The position numbers were made by a program, and so were the translations under genes. The notes under the pieces were generated by a model. It was not told the origin of the DNA. It saw nothing but the letters and a program-made list of their open reading frames with translations, and did no database searches. DNA of 64,000 nucleotides from positions 43,831 to 107,830 of the forward strand of contig DYIY01000013.1 in the NCBI GenBank assembly GCA_020723405.1. The letters run 5' to 3'. The DNA comes from Thiobacillus denitrificans (GTDB lineage: Bacteria; Pseudomonadota; Gammaproteobacteria; Burkholderiales; Thiobacillaceae). Positions 16,172 to 26,000 of the stretch are shown here, piece after piece. Position 1 is the stretch's first letter. Each line of letters begins with the position of its first letter.

Positions 16172-19100
16172 TCACGTCCGCCCCCGTGCCGGCGCCAGCC
16201 GATCCAGATACAGATAGATCACCGGCGTCAGGTACAGCGTCAGGAACTGGGACACCACCAGGCCGCCCACCACGGCCAGGCCCAGGGGCTGGCGGATCTC
16301 GGCGCCGGCGCCCCAGCCGATGGCGATGGGCAGGGTGCCGGCCAGGGCCGCCAGGGTGGTCATCATGATGGGGCGGAAGCGGATGCTGCACGCTTCCAGG
16401 ATGGCCTCCCGGGCCGCCAGGCCGTCCCGGCGCTGCCGGGCCAGGGCGAAGTCGATCATCATGATGGCGTTCTTCTTGACGATGCCGATGAGCATGATCA
16501 CCCCCACGAAGGCGTAGAGGGACAGGTCCGTCTCGAACAGGGTGAGGGTGAGCAGGGCCCCCAGGCCGGCGGAGGGCAGGCCGGACAGGATGGTCAGCGG
16601 GTGGATGAAGCTCTCGTAGAGGATGCCCAGCACCAGGTAGACCACCAGCACGGCGATGAGCAGCAGCAGGCCCAGGCCCTTCTGGGCCTCGGCGAAGGCC
16701 TGGGCGGTGCCCTGGAGGCTGGTCTGCAATGACGCGGGGATGCGCAGTTCCGCCTCCAGGGCCTTGAGCCGCGCCACGGCTTCACCCAGGGAGACGCCCG
16801 GTTGCAGGTTGAAGGACAGGGTCACCGAAGGCAGTTGGCCCACGTGGTTCACCGTGAGGGCCTGGCTGCCCCGGGTGATCTGGGCAACGGCGGCCAGGGG
16901 CACCAGTTCGCCGCTGTTGGCGCGCACGTGCAGGCGGGAGAGGATGGCCGGGTCCGCCTGGAATTCGGGGGCCAGTTCCAGGATCACCTGATACTGGTTG
17001 GTGGCGCCGTAGATGGTGGAAATCTGCCGGGCCGAGAAGGCGCTTTGCAGGGTGTCTTCCACCTGGGCGAAATCCAGGCCCAGGGCCGCCAGTTTGTCCC
17101 GATCCACGTTCAGGCCCATGACCGGGCTCTTGTTGTTCAGGTTGCTGTTCACGTCCAGAAAGCCCGGCAGCTTGCGCATGCGGGCCAGCAGGGTGTCGGT
17201 CCAGGCGTAGAGCTCCTCCAGGTCCGTGTCCTGGAGGGTGTACTGGTACTGGCCCGAGGAGATCTGGCCGCCCAGACGGATGGGGGGCGGATTCTGCAAG
17301 GACACCTTGATGCCCGGCACCGCGGCCAGCTTGGGCCGCAGGGCCTGGATGATCTCGTCGGGCGTGCTGGTGCGCGGCTGGTCCGTGCCATGGGTAGGCT
17401 TGAGCTTGAACAGCAGGATGCCGGTGTTGGGGGTGATGCGGGATCCGCCCGAGCCCACCACCGACATGAATGTTTCGATGTCCGGATTCCGGGCGGCGAT
17501 GGCGGCCACGGCCCGTTGCCGTTCCACCATGCTGGCGAAGGAGGCATCCGGCGCGCCTTCGGTGTAGCCGATGATCTGGCCCTGGTCGCCGCTGGGCAGG
17601 AAGTCCTTGGGGATCACGTTATAGAGGTGGACGCTCCAGGCCGCCGTGCCCAGGAACACCAGGAACACCCAGAAACTGTGTTCCACCGCCCAGTGGAGGC
17701 TGGCCCGGTAGCCCGCCAGCAGGGCGTCGAAGGCGCGCTCGAAGAGCCGGTAGAAGAAGCCGTGGCGAGCCTGGCGCTCGTCGCGCAGGTAGCGGCTGGC
17801 CAGCATGGGGGTCAAGGTCAGGGAGACGAAGCCCGACACCAGGATGGCGGCGCTGATGGTCACGGCCAGTTCGTGGAGCAGGCGGCCGATGATGCCGCCC
17901 ATGAACATGACCGGGATGAACACCGCCACCAGGGACAGGGTCATGGACAGGATGGTGAAGCCGATCTCCCGGGACCCCTTGATGGCCGCATCGAAGGGCT
18001 TCTCCCCCTTCTCCACATGGCGGGAAATGTTCTCCAGCATGACGATGGCGTCGTCCACCACGAAGCCCACCGACAGGGTCAGGGCCAGCAGGGACAGGTT
18101 GTCCAGGCTGAAGCCGAAGGCGTACATGATGGCGAAGGTGCCCACCACCGAGAGGGGCAGGGCCAGGGCGGGAATCAGAGTGGCTGACAGGTTGCGCAGG
18201 AAGAGCAGGATCACCAGGATCACCAGGCAACCGGCCAGGATCAGGGTGAACTGCACGTCGTGGACCGAATCCCGGATGGTGACGCTGCGGTCGTAGAACA
18301 CCTTCAGCTCGATGGAGGCCGGCAGCTTCTCCTGGAAGCTGGGCAGCACGGCCTTGATGGCTTCCACCGTGGCGATGGTGTTGGCCCCGGGCTGGCGCTG
18401 GATGGCCAGGATGATGGAGCGGGCCTGGCGGTCCCCGTCCACCAGCCAGTTGGCCCGCTTGTTGTCTTCCACGCTGTCGTGGACCGCCGCCACGTCTTCC
18501 AGGCGCACCGGCGCCCCGTTGCGCCAGGCCACCACCAGGGGCCGGTAGGCGGCGGCGTCGTCCAGTTGTCCGTTGTCGCGCAGGGCGAAGGCCTGGCGTT
18601 CGCCTTCCAGGCTGCCGATGGGCTGGTTCACGTTGGCCGCGCTGACCGCCTGGCGCAGTTCGTCCAGCCCCAGGCCCCGGGCGGCCAGGCGATCCGGGTC
18701 GGCATGGATGCGCACGGCGTATTTCTGGGCCCCGTAGATGAGCACCTGGGCTACGCCGGGAATGGTGGAGATACGCTGGGCCAACTGGTTCTCGGCGTAT
18801 TCGTTGACCGTCTGCAGGGGCAGGGTGGGGGACAGCATGGCCAGGTAGAAGATGGGCATGTCCGCCGGATTCACCTTGCGCAGGGTGGGCGGCGAGGGCA
18901 TGGCCGTGGGCAGCTTGCGGGCTGCCGCCGCGATGGCTGCCTGCACGTCCTGGGCGGCGGCGTCGATGTCCCGGTCCAGGGCGAACTGGAGGGTGATGGA
19001 CGTGGCCCCCCGGGCGCTGGTGGAACTCATGTTGTCCAGGCCGGCGATGGTGGAGAACTGGGCCTCCAGGGGGGTGGCCACCGAGGCCGCCATGGTTTCC

Positions 19101-19267
19101 GGCGAGGCGCCCGGCAGGTTGGCGTTCACCGAGATGGTGGGGAAGTCCACGCTGGGCAGTTCCGACACCGGCAGGGCCCGGTAGGCGATGACGCCGAAGA
19201 TGAGCAAGGCCGCCATGAGCAGCGTGGTCATCACCGGGCGGCGGATGCAGAGTTCGGAGAGGTGCAT
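16172..19267 (-). CDS. RND multidrug efflux permease (MdtC-like)
   Basis: A full-length (1031 aa) inner-membrane RND pump. N-terminus LCIRRPVMTTLLMAALLIFG is the first membrane helix; the porter segments and two six-helix bundles follow; the proton-relay aspartates are in GFVVDDAIVMLENI (about 405-412); GIVKKNAIMMIDFAL is the conserved motif in the second bundle. It resembles the MdtB/MdtC subgroup more than AcrB. The adaptor gene at 19572-20711 is upstream on the same strand, separated by 304 bases that contain two C-rich palindromes. No outer-membrane channel gene is nearby, so a shared TolC-like protein is presumed. Confidence 0.94.
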   Translation of the reverse strand: MHLSELCIRRPVMTTLLMAALLIFGVIAYRALPVSELPSVDFPTISVNANLPGASPETMAASVATPLEAQFSTIAGLDNMSSTSARGATSITLQFALDRDIDAAAQDVQAAIAAAARKLPTAMPSPPTLRKVNPADMPIFYLAMLSPTLPLQTVNEYAENQLAQRISTIPGVAQVLIYGAQKYAVRIHADPDRLAARGLGLDELRQAVSAANVNQPIGSLEGERQAFALRDNGQLDDAAAYRPLVVAWRNGAPVRLEDVAAVHDSVEDNKRANWLVDGDRQARSIILAIQRQPGANTIATVEAIKAVLPSFQEKLPASIELKVFYDRSVTIRDSVHDVQFTLILAGCLVILVILLFLRNLSATLIPALALPLSVVGTFAIMYAFGFSLDNLSLLALTLSVGFVVDDAIVMLENISRHVEKGEKPFDAAIKGSREIGFTILSMTLSLVAVFIPVMFMGGIIGRLLHELAVTISAAILVSGFVSLTLTPMLASRYLRDERQARHGFFYRLFERAFDALLAGYRASLHWAVEHSFWVFLVFLGTAAWSVHLYNVIPKDFLPSGDQGQIIGYTEGAPDASFASMVERQRAVAAIAARNPDIETFMSVVGSGGSRITPNTGILLFKLKPTHGTDQPRTSTPDEIIQALRPKLAAVPGIKVSLQNPPPIRLGGQISSGQYQYTLQDTDLEELYAWTDTLLARMRKLPGFLDVNSNLNNKSPVMGLNVDRDKLAALGLDFAQVEDTLQSAFSARQISTIYGATNQYQVILELAPEFQADPAILSRLHVRANSGELVPLAAVAQITRGSQALTVNHVGQLPSVTLSFNLQPGVSLGEAVARLKALEAELRIPASLQTSLQGTAQAFAEAQKGLGLLLLIAVLVVYLVLGILYESFIHPLTILSGLPSAGLGALLTLTLFETDLSLYAFVGVIMLIGIVKKNAIMMIDFALARQRRDGLAAREAILEACSIRFRPIMMTTLAALAGTLPIAIGWGAGAEIRQPLGLAVVGGLVVSQFLTLYLTPVIYLYLDRLAPARGRT

Positions 19268-19353
19268 GGGGCGGGTCAGGGCGTGGGCGGTTCAGGCCAT
19301 GGATGGGGGTATGGCGCTGTTGGAGGGACGGGTGGCCGCCCGTGCGGGCCTGA

Positions 19354-19477
19354 AAATCCCCCCCGGCCCCCCTTTTTCAAAGGGGGGAGTACGGAGGGCA
19401 GCCCGGGGGTGACCGGGGATGCGTCCCGTGGAACCCGGTTTTCCCCCCTTTGGAAAAGGGGGGCCAGGGGGGATTTC
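19354..19477. repeat. Inverted pair of C-rich palindromes between adaptor and pump genes
   Basis: Two copies of the window's recurrent palindrome face each other: AAATCCCCC...AAAGGGGGGAG at 19354-19390 and CCCCCCTTTGG...GGGGGGATTT at 19441-19477. They fill the middle of the 304-base gap 19268-19571 within what should be one transcript, so they would form stable RNA hairpins that could lower expression of the pump relative to its adaptor. Confidence 0.8.
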
Positions 19478-19571
19478 TCCGCCTGTCCCTTCTCCACCAG
19501 CCCTGGACAAGGCCCAGCGCTCCCCGCCGCCGAGGTGCCTACGCCTGCTTTCCCCGATCATCCCCACGCCC

Positions 19572-20711
19572 TCACGGTTTCCCGCCCTGGCCATCGCCCG
19601 GTTCCTTCACCTTCACCTTGGCGCCGGGAAACAGGCGCGAGTGCCCGTCCACCACTACGGTCTCGCCCACTGCCAGGCCCCGGGCGATGGCGGCCCGGCT
19701 GCTGCGCACCGTGCTCAGGCTGACCGGGCGCACCGCGGCATCGCCGTCCGCCGTGACCACGTAGACGAAGCTGCCCTTGGGCCCCTGTTGCACGGCTTCG
19801 GCGGGCACGGTGACGGCGTCTTTCAGGGTGTCCAGCACCAGGCGCACGTCCAGGAACTGGCCGGGCACCAGGGCCTCGTCCGGGTTGGCCAGTTCCGCCT
19901 TCATGGCCAGGGTGCCGGTGGCGGAGGCCACGGCGTGGTCCACGAAGCGGGGCTCGGCCCGCTGGCCGGGGCCGCTCCCCGGCGGGGCCACTTCCACGGC
20001 CAGGCGCCGGGCCGCCAGGGCGGCCCGCAGGGCGGGGAGCTGGCCTTCCGGCACGGCGAAGTTCACGTAGAGGGGACGGATGCGGCTCACCGTGGCCAGT
20101 TCCGTGTCGTTGACCTTCACCGCCGTGCCCGGGTGCACCAGGCGGGTGCCCACCAGGCCGGCGAAGGGGGCCCGCACCTGGGTATGGCCCAACTGGATGC
20201 GGGCCAGATCCAGGGCCGCCTGGTCGGCCTGCACGGTGGCCGCCATGGCCTCGGCGGTGGCCCGCACCTCGGCCACCTTCTCCTCGGAGACGAAGCCCTG
20301 GTCCTTCAGGGCCTGGTAGCGCGCCACGTCGGCCCGGGCCTTGGCCAGCAGGGCCTGGTCCCGGGCCAGGGTCGCCTCCGCCTGGGCCGCCCGGGCCCGG
20401 AAGTCGGCCTCGTCCAGGCGCAGCAGCAGGTCGCCGGCGGCCACCCGCTGGCCTTCGCGAAATTCCACGGATTTGACCTGGCCGTCCACCCGGGCCTTCA
20501 GGGTCACCTGTTCCCAGGCTTCGCCCCGGCCCACCAGGTCCAGGGTCACGGGCACGTCGGCGGTGCTGGCCCGGGCGATCTTCACCGGCACCGGCGGTGC
20601 CGGTTTTTTCTCTTCCTGGACGGGTGCCGGGTCCGGCCGGGTGTACCACCAGGCGGCGGCGCCTCCCAGAAGCAACACCACGGCGATGCGGGACAGTTTG
20701 GCGAAATTCAT
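19572..20711 (-). CDS. RND efflux periplasmic adaptor (MdtA/AcrA-like)
   Basis: Membrane fusion protein (379 aa) bridging the RND pump and an outer-membrane channel. A single N-terminal membrane anchor (about 7-24, ending AAAWWYTRP) precedes a Pro-rich stretch, the lipoyl-like half domain (LKARVDGQVKSVEF), a helical hairpin (about 100-165) and the matching lipoyl half (HTQVRAPFAGLVG), then the beta-barrel and membrane-proximal domains ending around residue 370. No lipobox Cys is visible, so it is anchored by the helix. First gene of the efflux operon; the Crp-type regulator gene lies 90 bases upstream on the same strand. Confidence 0.93.
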   Translation of the reverse strand: MNFAKLSRIAVVLLLGGAAAWWYTRPDPAPVQEEKKPAPPVPVKIARASTADVPVTLDLVGRGEAWEQVTLKARVDGQVKSVEFREGQRVAAGDLLLRLDEADFRARAAQAEATLARDQALLAKARADVARYQALKDQGFVSEEKVAEVRATAEAMAATVQADQAALDLARIQLGHTQVRAPFAGLVGTRLVHPGTAVKVNDTELATVSRIRPLYVNFAVPEGQLPALRAALAARRLAVEVAPPGSGPGQRAEPRFVDHAVASATGTLAMKAELANPDEALVPGQFLDVRLVLDTLKDAVTVPAEAVQQGPKGSFVYVVTADGDAAVRPVSLSTVRSSRAAIARGLAVGETVVVDGHSRLFPGAKVKVKEPGDGQGGKP

Positions 20712-20801
20712 GGGCGGTTCGGATGGGCGAGGGTGGGCCGGTTCAGCGGAGCAATGATGTCGTGGCGAAGCGCTTTGGACAACGTGGGTGGGGGGGGAAG
20801 T

Positions 20802-21530
20802 TCATGGCTCGCTGGCGGCTTTGGAAACCGGGCAGCGGGTCGGATAGGGGTGCCAGGGAAACACCGGCAGGCATTCGCAGGCCCGGGCTTCCAGGGTGTC
20901 CCGGTCCAGGATGTCCACCCTGCCGCGCTGGTGGCGGATCAGACCGTCCTCCTCCAGGCGCACGGTGGCCTGGGACACGGACTCCCGGCGCACCCCCAGT
21001 ATCTCGGCGATCTGGGCTTCGGTGAGGTGGAGGGTGGGTTCGGAAGTGCGGTAGGCGATGGACAGAAGCCAGCGGCACAGGCGCTGTTCCAGGGTGTGGT
21101 GCAGGTTGCAGAAGGCCGTCTGGGCGATCTGGGTCATGAGGGAGTGGCCGTGGTTCAGGACGGCGGGGAGCAGGGTGGCGGCCGCTGTGAAGACCAGGGG
21201 CGCCTGGCGGGCTTCCAGGCGCCAGGCCGCGCCCGGCAACAGGGCCACCACGTCGTGGGGCATGCGCTCGCCGGCCAGGGCCTCGGCGGCGCCGACGGCC
21301 CCTTCCCGGCCCACCAGGGCCAGGGCGGTGGTGGCACCGCTGCGCCCCAGGGCCATGAGGGCGGTCACCAGAGTCGCGGGAAACAGGATGTGGACCAGGG
21401 GATCCCCGGCCCGCCACAGGCTCTGGCCCCGTTCCAGTGCCACCGGGGTCAGCAAGGGCAGCAGCCGGTCCCGTTCGGCGACGGGCAGGGCGGCCAGGAG
21501 CTTGTTCTGTTCCGGAGGGGGAAAGGTCAT
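20802..21530 (-). CDS. Crp/Fnr-family transcriptional regulator
   Basis: A 242-aa regulator with an N-terminal cyclic-nucleotide-binding-like beta-roll (about 15-130) and a C-terminal winged helix (LTEAQIAEILGVRRESVSQATVRLEEDGLIRHQRGRV region, about 168-205). The beta-roll lacks the Arg/Ser phosphate-cassette signature of true CRP and the Cys cluster of Fnr, so the signal is unknown. A cysteine pair (CEC) lies near residue 220 in an unusual C-terminal tail. It is divergent from the BTAD regulator and upstream of the efflux adaptor, making it a candidate regulator of either. Start at 21528-21530; an alternative ATG lies nine codons upstream. Confidence 0.88.
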   Translation of the reverse strand: MTFPPPEQNKLLAALPVAERDRLLPLLTPVALERGQSLWRAGDPLVHILFPATLVTALMALGRSGATTALALVGREGAVGAAEALAGERMPHDVVALLPGAAWRLEARQAPLVFTAAATLLPAVLNHGHSLMTQIAQTAFCNLHHTLEQRLCRWLLSIAYRTSEPTLHLTEAQIAEILGVRRESVSQATVRLEEDGLIRHQRGRVDILDRDTLEARACECLPVFPWHPYPTRCPVSKAASEP

Positions 21531-21576
21531 GGGGGGCAGCCGGGGGTGATGGCCCATTGTCCCGGAAGGCAGCCTG

Positions 21577-21592
21577 TGTGCGCCAGCGTACA
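21577..21592. promoter_or_regulatory. Crp-type palindrome between divergent regulators
   Basis: TGTGCGCCAGCGTACA is symmetric at 12 of 16 positions and has the spacing of Crp-family operators (TGT...ACA). It lies 46 bases from the Crp-type start and 74 bases from the BTAD gene start, so it may serve both. Confidence 0.45.
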
Positions 21593-21666
21593 GACAGCCT
21601 GGTGTCGTCCCACTAGCCTGGAAACAACCGGGAAGCGGCCGTGCCGGCCGCTCCTTCCGGGGAACG

Positions 21667-22536
21667 ATGATGAAATCCCGCGCCCTTGCGTCCCGCGCAG
21701 TTCCGGTGCCCCAGCCCCACAGGCCGGGGAAGCCGGAGAACATCCAGGATGACGGGGGAAGCAGGGGCATCCCGGGGCCGGGCGTCCTGCTCCCCTGGCC
21801 CTATCCGTTGCGCATCCACACCCTGGGCCGCTTCCAGGTCACGCTGGATGGTCAGGTGTCGCGCTTCTCCGGCAAGGCCCAGCGGCGGCCCTTGCTCATC
21901 CTCCATGCCTTGCTGGCCCGGGGCGGGCGTCCCGTGCCGGTCAGCCACCTGCGCAAGCTGCTGGGGGAAGCCGAAGGTCTGGACGACGCCCCGTGCAGCC
22001 GGGGGGCCTTCGACATGGCCCTGAGCCGGTTGCGCCATCTGCTGCCGGTGCCGGGCCTGCTGTGCCTGGGGGATGACGCCCTGTCCCTGGACGAGGACCG
22101 GGTCTGGGTGGACGCCTGGGCCCTGGACCGCCGCTTGGGCCGGGTGGCCGGCCCGGGGACGCCGGCCCGTCGCCTGGCTTTGCTGGGCCGGGCCCTGGAT
22201 CTCTACGAGGGGGAGTTCCTGCCGGGCAACGACAGCGCTCCAGTGCTGCTGGCCCGGGAGCGGCTCCATGCCCGGCTGCTGCGGGTGGCCCGGCATCTGG
22301 GGGAGGACTTCGAGGCGAGGGGGGACTGGTCCGGGGCCGGCGGTCTCTACGAGCGGCTGCGGGAACACTACCCCCTGGACGAGAACCTCTGCCTGCACCT
22401 CCTCCGCAGCCATCTGCGCCGGGATCAGCAGGCCCAGGCCCGGGGCCTCTACGATCGCTGCCGGGCCCTCATGGCCCGGGTGCTGGGCGTGTTGCCCGGC
22501 CTGGAGATCCGCCGCCTGATGGAGTCCCTTTCCTGA
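21667..22536 (+). CDS. BTAD-domain (SARP-like) transcriptional regulator
   Basis: A 289-aa stand-alone regulator. Residues about 40-125 resemble an OmpR-type winged helix (LRIHTLGRFQVTLDG is the typical opening of SARP proteins), and residues about 145-285 are the bacterial transcriptional activator domain, a TPR-like helical region (ALDLYEGEFLPGND, YERLREHYPLDENLCLHLLR). No ATPase or kinase domain is attached. SARP proteins bind direct heptamers spaced 11 bp; three such units lie directly after its stop codon, ahead of the small membrane protein gene. Divergent from the Crp-type gene. Signal and targets unknown. Confidence 0.85.
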   Translation: MMKSRALASRAVPVPQPHRPGKPENIQDDGGSRGIPGPGVLLPWPYPLRIHTLGRFQVTLDGQVSRFSGKAQRRPLLILHALLARGGRPVPVSHLRKLLGEAEGLDDAPCSRGAFDMALSRLRHLLPVPGLLCLGDDALSLDEDRVWVDAWALDRRLGRVAGPGTPARRLALLGRALDLYEGEFLPGNDSAPVLLARERLHARLLRVARHLGEDFEARGDWSGAGGLYERLREHYPLDENLCLHLLRSHLRRDQQAQARGLYDRCRALMARVLGVLPGLEIRRLMESLS

Positions 22537-22537
22537 T

Positions 22538-22570
22538 CATCCGTGAGTCATACGTGAGCCATCCGCGAGG
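22538..22570 (+). promoter_or_regulatory. Three 11-bp direct repeats, SARP-type operator candidate
   Basis: Three exactly abutting 11-bp units: CATCCGTGAGT, then CATACGTGAGC, then CATCCGCGAGG. The shared heptamer is (C/A)CG(T/C)GAG with 11-bp period, one helical turn, as in SARP binding sites. A TATTCC box (22581-22586) lies ten bases on, the geometry of SARP-activated promoters. Downstream gene: 22639. Confidence 0.6.
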
Positions 22571-22638
22571 GATGCCCGGCTATTCCGGAAATGAATGCAT
22601 CCCGCAGACCGGGGGCCGGATAGGAAGGCAGGCACAGC

Positions 22639-22983
22639 ATGGGCGACGCGAACAAACTCCAATCGGTATGGAAAACCAGGCAAGGCAAGTTGCTGGTGAT
22701 CTGGTTCGGGGTGGATGGGGTGCTCTATCTGGGGGCCCTGGCGGGCCTGGTGCTGTCCCTGATGGATCTGTCCATGCGGCCCCTGGCCTATGGCTTCACC
22801 GCCGCCCTGGTGGTTTCCTGGGCCCTGCGCATGGCCTACGGCATCCGTCTGGAACTGCGCAGGGTGCGTCTGGCCGAACGGGAGCGGACCAGCCGGCTTG
22901 GCGAGATCCTGCGCAAGCACGGCCTGTCGGAGGACGCGTCGGCGTCTGCGCTGGCCGAGATCCGCAATCTGGGCGGAACCTGA
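22639..22983 (+). CDS. Small two-helix membrane protein, unknown
   Basis: A 114-aa protein with two membrane helices (about 20-43 and 50-72) and a charged helical cytoplasmic tail (RLELRRVRLAERERTSRLGEI). I do not recognise the family. It follows the putative SARP operator and therefore may be the direct target of the BTAD regulator. Ribosome site is weak (AGGAAGG at about 22622). Convergent with mfd, whose stop is 35 bases away. Confidence 0.6.
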   Translation: MGDANKLQSVWKTRQGKLLVIWFGVDGVLYLGALAGLVLSLMDLSMRPLAYGFTAALVVSWALRMAYGIRLELRRVRLAERERTSRLGEILRKHGLSEDASASALAEIRNLGGT

Positions 22984-23017
22984 GGCCGAAAGCTGAAGTG
23001 CCGGCCGGCGCCGCCGG

Positions 23018-26000
23018 TCAGGCGATCTCCTTCAGCAGGCCGCGCACCAGTTCCACCCGCTTTTCCAGGGTGGGGCTGGATTTTTCGATTTTCAGCCGGT
23101 CCGGGCCCGCCAGCTTGAATTCCCGCCGGGTCTGGATGAGCTTGATGAGCTTCATGGGGTCGATGGGCGGGTTGGGTACGAACTGGATGCTGGCCGTGTC
23201 CGGACCCACCTCCAGGCGGGCGATGCCGAAGGGTTTGGTCTCCACGCGCAGGCGATGCACGGCCAGCAGGGCCTCGCCGGCTTCAGGCAGCAGGCCGAAG
23301 CGGTCGATGAGTTCTTCCTTGAGGGCGTCCAGGTCCGCCAGGGCCTCGCAGTTGGCCAGGCGCTTGTAGAGCACCAGGCGCTCGTGGATGTCGCCGCAAT
23401 AGCTGTCCGGCAGCAAGGCCGGCACGTGCAGGTTGATCTCGGCGGTGACCGCCAGGGGCGCGTTCATGTCCGGTTCCCGGCCGGCCTTGAGGGCGCCCAC
23501 GGCGCTGTTGAGCATGTCGTTGAACAGGTTGAAGCCCACTTCCTGCATCTCCCCGGACTGGTTCTCTCCCAGCACTTCGCCGGCGCCGCGGATCTCCAGG
23601 TCGTGCATGGACAGGTAGAAGCCGGAGCCCAGGTCTTCCATGCTCTGGATGGCCTCCAGCCGCTTGGCGGCGGCGGGGGTGACGCCGGCCCCGTTGGGCG
23701 GGGTGAGCAGGTAGGCGTAGGCCTGGTGGTGGGAGCGGCCCACCCGGCCGCGCAACTGGTGCAACTGGGCCAGGCCGAACTTGTCGGCCCGGTTCATGAT
23801 GATGGTGTTGGCCGTGGGCACGTCGATGCCCGTCTCGATGATGGTGGTGCACAACAGCACGTTGAAACGCTGGTGGGTGAAGTCGCGCATCACGTGCTCC
23901 AGGTCCCGTTCCGGCATCTGGCCGTGGGCGATCTCGATGCGCGCTTCGGGCAGCAGCTTCACCAGTTTCTCGAACATGGTGCGGATGGTCTCCACCTCGT
24001 TGTGCAGGAAGTAGATCTGTCCGCCCCGCTTCAGCTCCCGCAGGCAGGCTTCCCGGATCAGGCCGTCGGAGATGGGTTGCACGAAGGTCTTGATGGACAG
24101 CCGCTTCTGGGGCGCCGTGGCGATCACCGAGAAATCCCGGATGCCCTCCAGGGACATGGCCAGGGTGCGGGGGATGGGGGTGGCGGTCAGGGTCAGCACG
24201 TCCACCTCGGCCCGCAGGGCCTTCAACTGCTCCTTCTGGCGTACCCCGAAGCGGTGTTCCTCGTCGATGATGGTGAGGCCCAGGTTCTTGAACTTCACGT
24301 CCCGGGAGAGGAGCTTGTGGGTGCCGATGAGAATGTCGATGCGGCCCTCCCGGATGCCCTCCAGGGCCGCTGCCACCTCCTTGGGTGAGCGGAAGCGGGA
24401 CAGTTCCGCCAGCTTGATGGGGAAATCGGCGAAGCGGTCGGAAAAGGTCTGGAAGTGCTGTTCCGCCAGCAGGGTGGTGGGGCACAGCACCGCCACCTGC
24501 CTGCCGCCGGACACGGCGACGAAGGCGGCGCGCAGGGCCACCTCGGTCTTGCCGAAGCCCACGTCGCCGCACACCAGCCGGTCCATGGGCCGGCCCGAGG
24601 TCATGTCGGCCACCACCGCTTCGATGGCCGCCAACTGGTCCGGGGTCTCCTCGAAGCCGAAGCCCTCGGCGAAGGCGTCCAGGTCGTGTTCGCTCAGGGG
24701 GAAGGCGTGGCCCTCCCGGGCCGCCCGCAGGGCGTAGAGGTTGAGCAGCTCCGCCGCCGTGTCCCGGGCCTTCTCCATGGCCTTGCGTTTGGCCTTCTCC
24801 CACTGGCCGCTGCCCAGCTTGTGCAGGGGGGCGGAATCCGGGTCGCCCCCCAGGTAGCGGGAGATCACGTGGAGCTGGGCCACCGGCACGTAGAGCTTGT
24901 CCCCCCCGGCGAACTCCAAGGTCAGGAATTCCTCGTTGCCCAGGCCCAGGTCCATGCCGGACAGGCCCAGGTAGCGGCCGATGCCGTGCTGGGCGTGGAC
25001 CACCGGGTCCCCCACCTTGAGTTCCGACAGGTCCTTGAGCAGTCCCTCGGCGGTGCTGGCCCGCCTGGCTTCCCGGCTGCGCCGGGTGACCGCGCTGCGG
25101 GCATAGAGCTCGGTTTCGGTGATGACCGCCAGGCGGGCATCCAGGGCGATGAAACCGGCGGCCAGGGGCCCGGTGCTGAGGATGAAACCGAGGCTCTGAC
25201 CCGTGCGTCCCCCGCTGTTCTCCCCCCTTTGTAAAAGGGGGGCTGGGGGGGATTTGACAGGCGGTGGCGGGGTGTCAGGGGTGGCTGAATCCCCCTTGCC
25301 CCCCTTTACAGAAGGGGGGAGTCCTTCTCGGCCACCCGTTCCCGCGAACGGCCAGCCTTCCCGCAATTCCGGTTTCAGCCCGTATTCCCCCAGGGCGTTG
25401 GCCAGGGTTTCCCGGCGGCCCAGGCTTTCGGCCACCACCAGGGTGGTGCCGGAAAAGCCGTCCAGGTGGGCGGCCAGGCGGTGATAGGGGTTGTCGGCCT
25501 TGCGTTCCACTTCCACGGCGGGGGCGGCGGCGAAGGCCAGACTCTCCTCCGGCGAGGGGGCGGCCGTTTCCGTGCTGGCGGCGGCCCGCAGTTCCAGCCT
25601 CGCATGGTCCCGCATCCGTCCGAAGAACCGATCGGGCATGAGGAACAGGTCCTCCGGCTTGAGCAGGGGCCGGTGCTTGTCCCCCTGCATGAGCCGGTGG
25701 CGGCTCTGGGTGTCCCGCCAGAAGTTCTCGACGGCCTCCTGGATGTCCCCGTGGAGCACCAGGGCCGTGCCCTGTGCCAGATAGTCGAACAGGGTGGCCG
25801 TGCCGTCGAAGAACAGGGGCAGGTAGTACTCCACCCCGCCGGGGGCCAGCTTGTTGGACACGTCCTTGTAGACCTGGCTCTTGGAGGGGTCGCCCTCGAA
25901 GCGTTCCCGGAAGTTCTGCCGGAAGCGGGTCACCCCGGCCTCGTCCAGGGGCACTTCCCGGGCCGGCAGCAGGCGGATTTCCGCCACCTTGTAGAGGGTC

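Noticed and set aside
19419..21752. 777-codon open frame on the plus strand
   Set aside because: It lies antisense to the adaptor and Crp-type genes, is rich in Gly/His/Gln with no family motif, and exists only because high-GC antisense frames lack stops.
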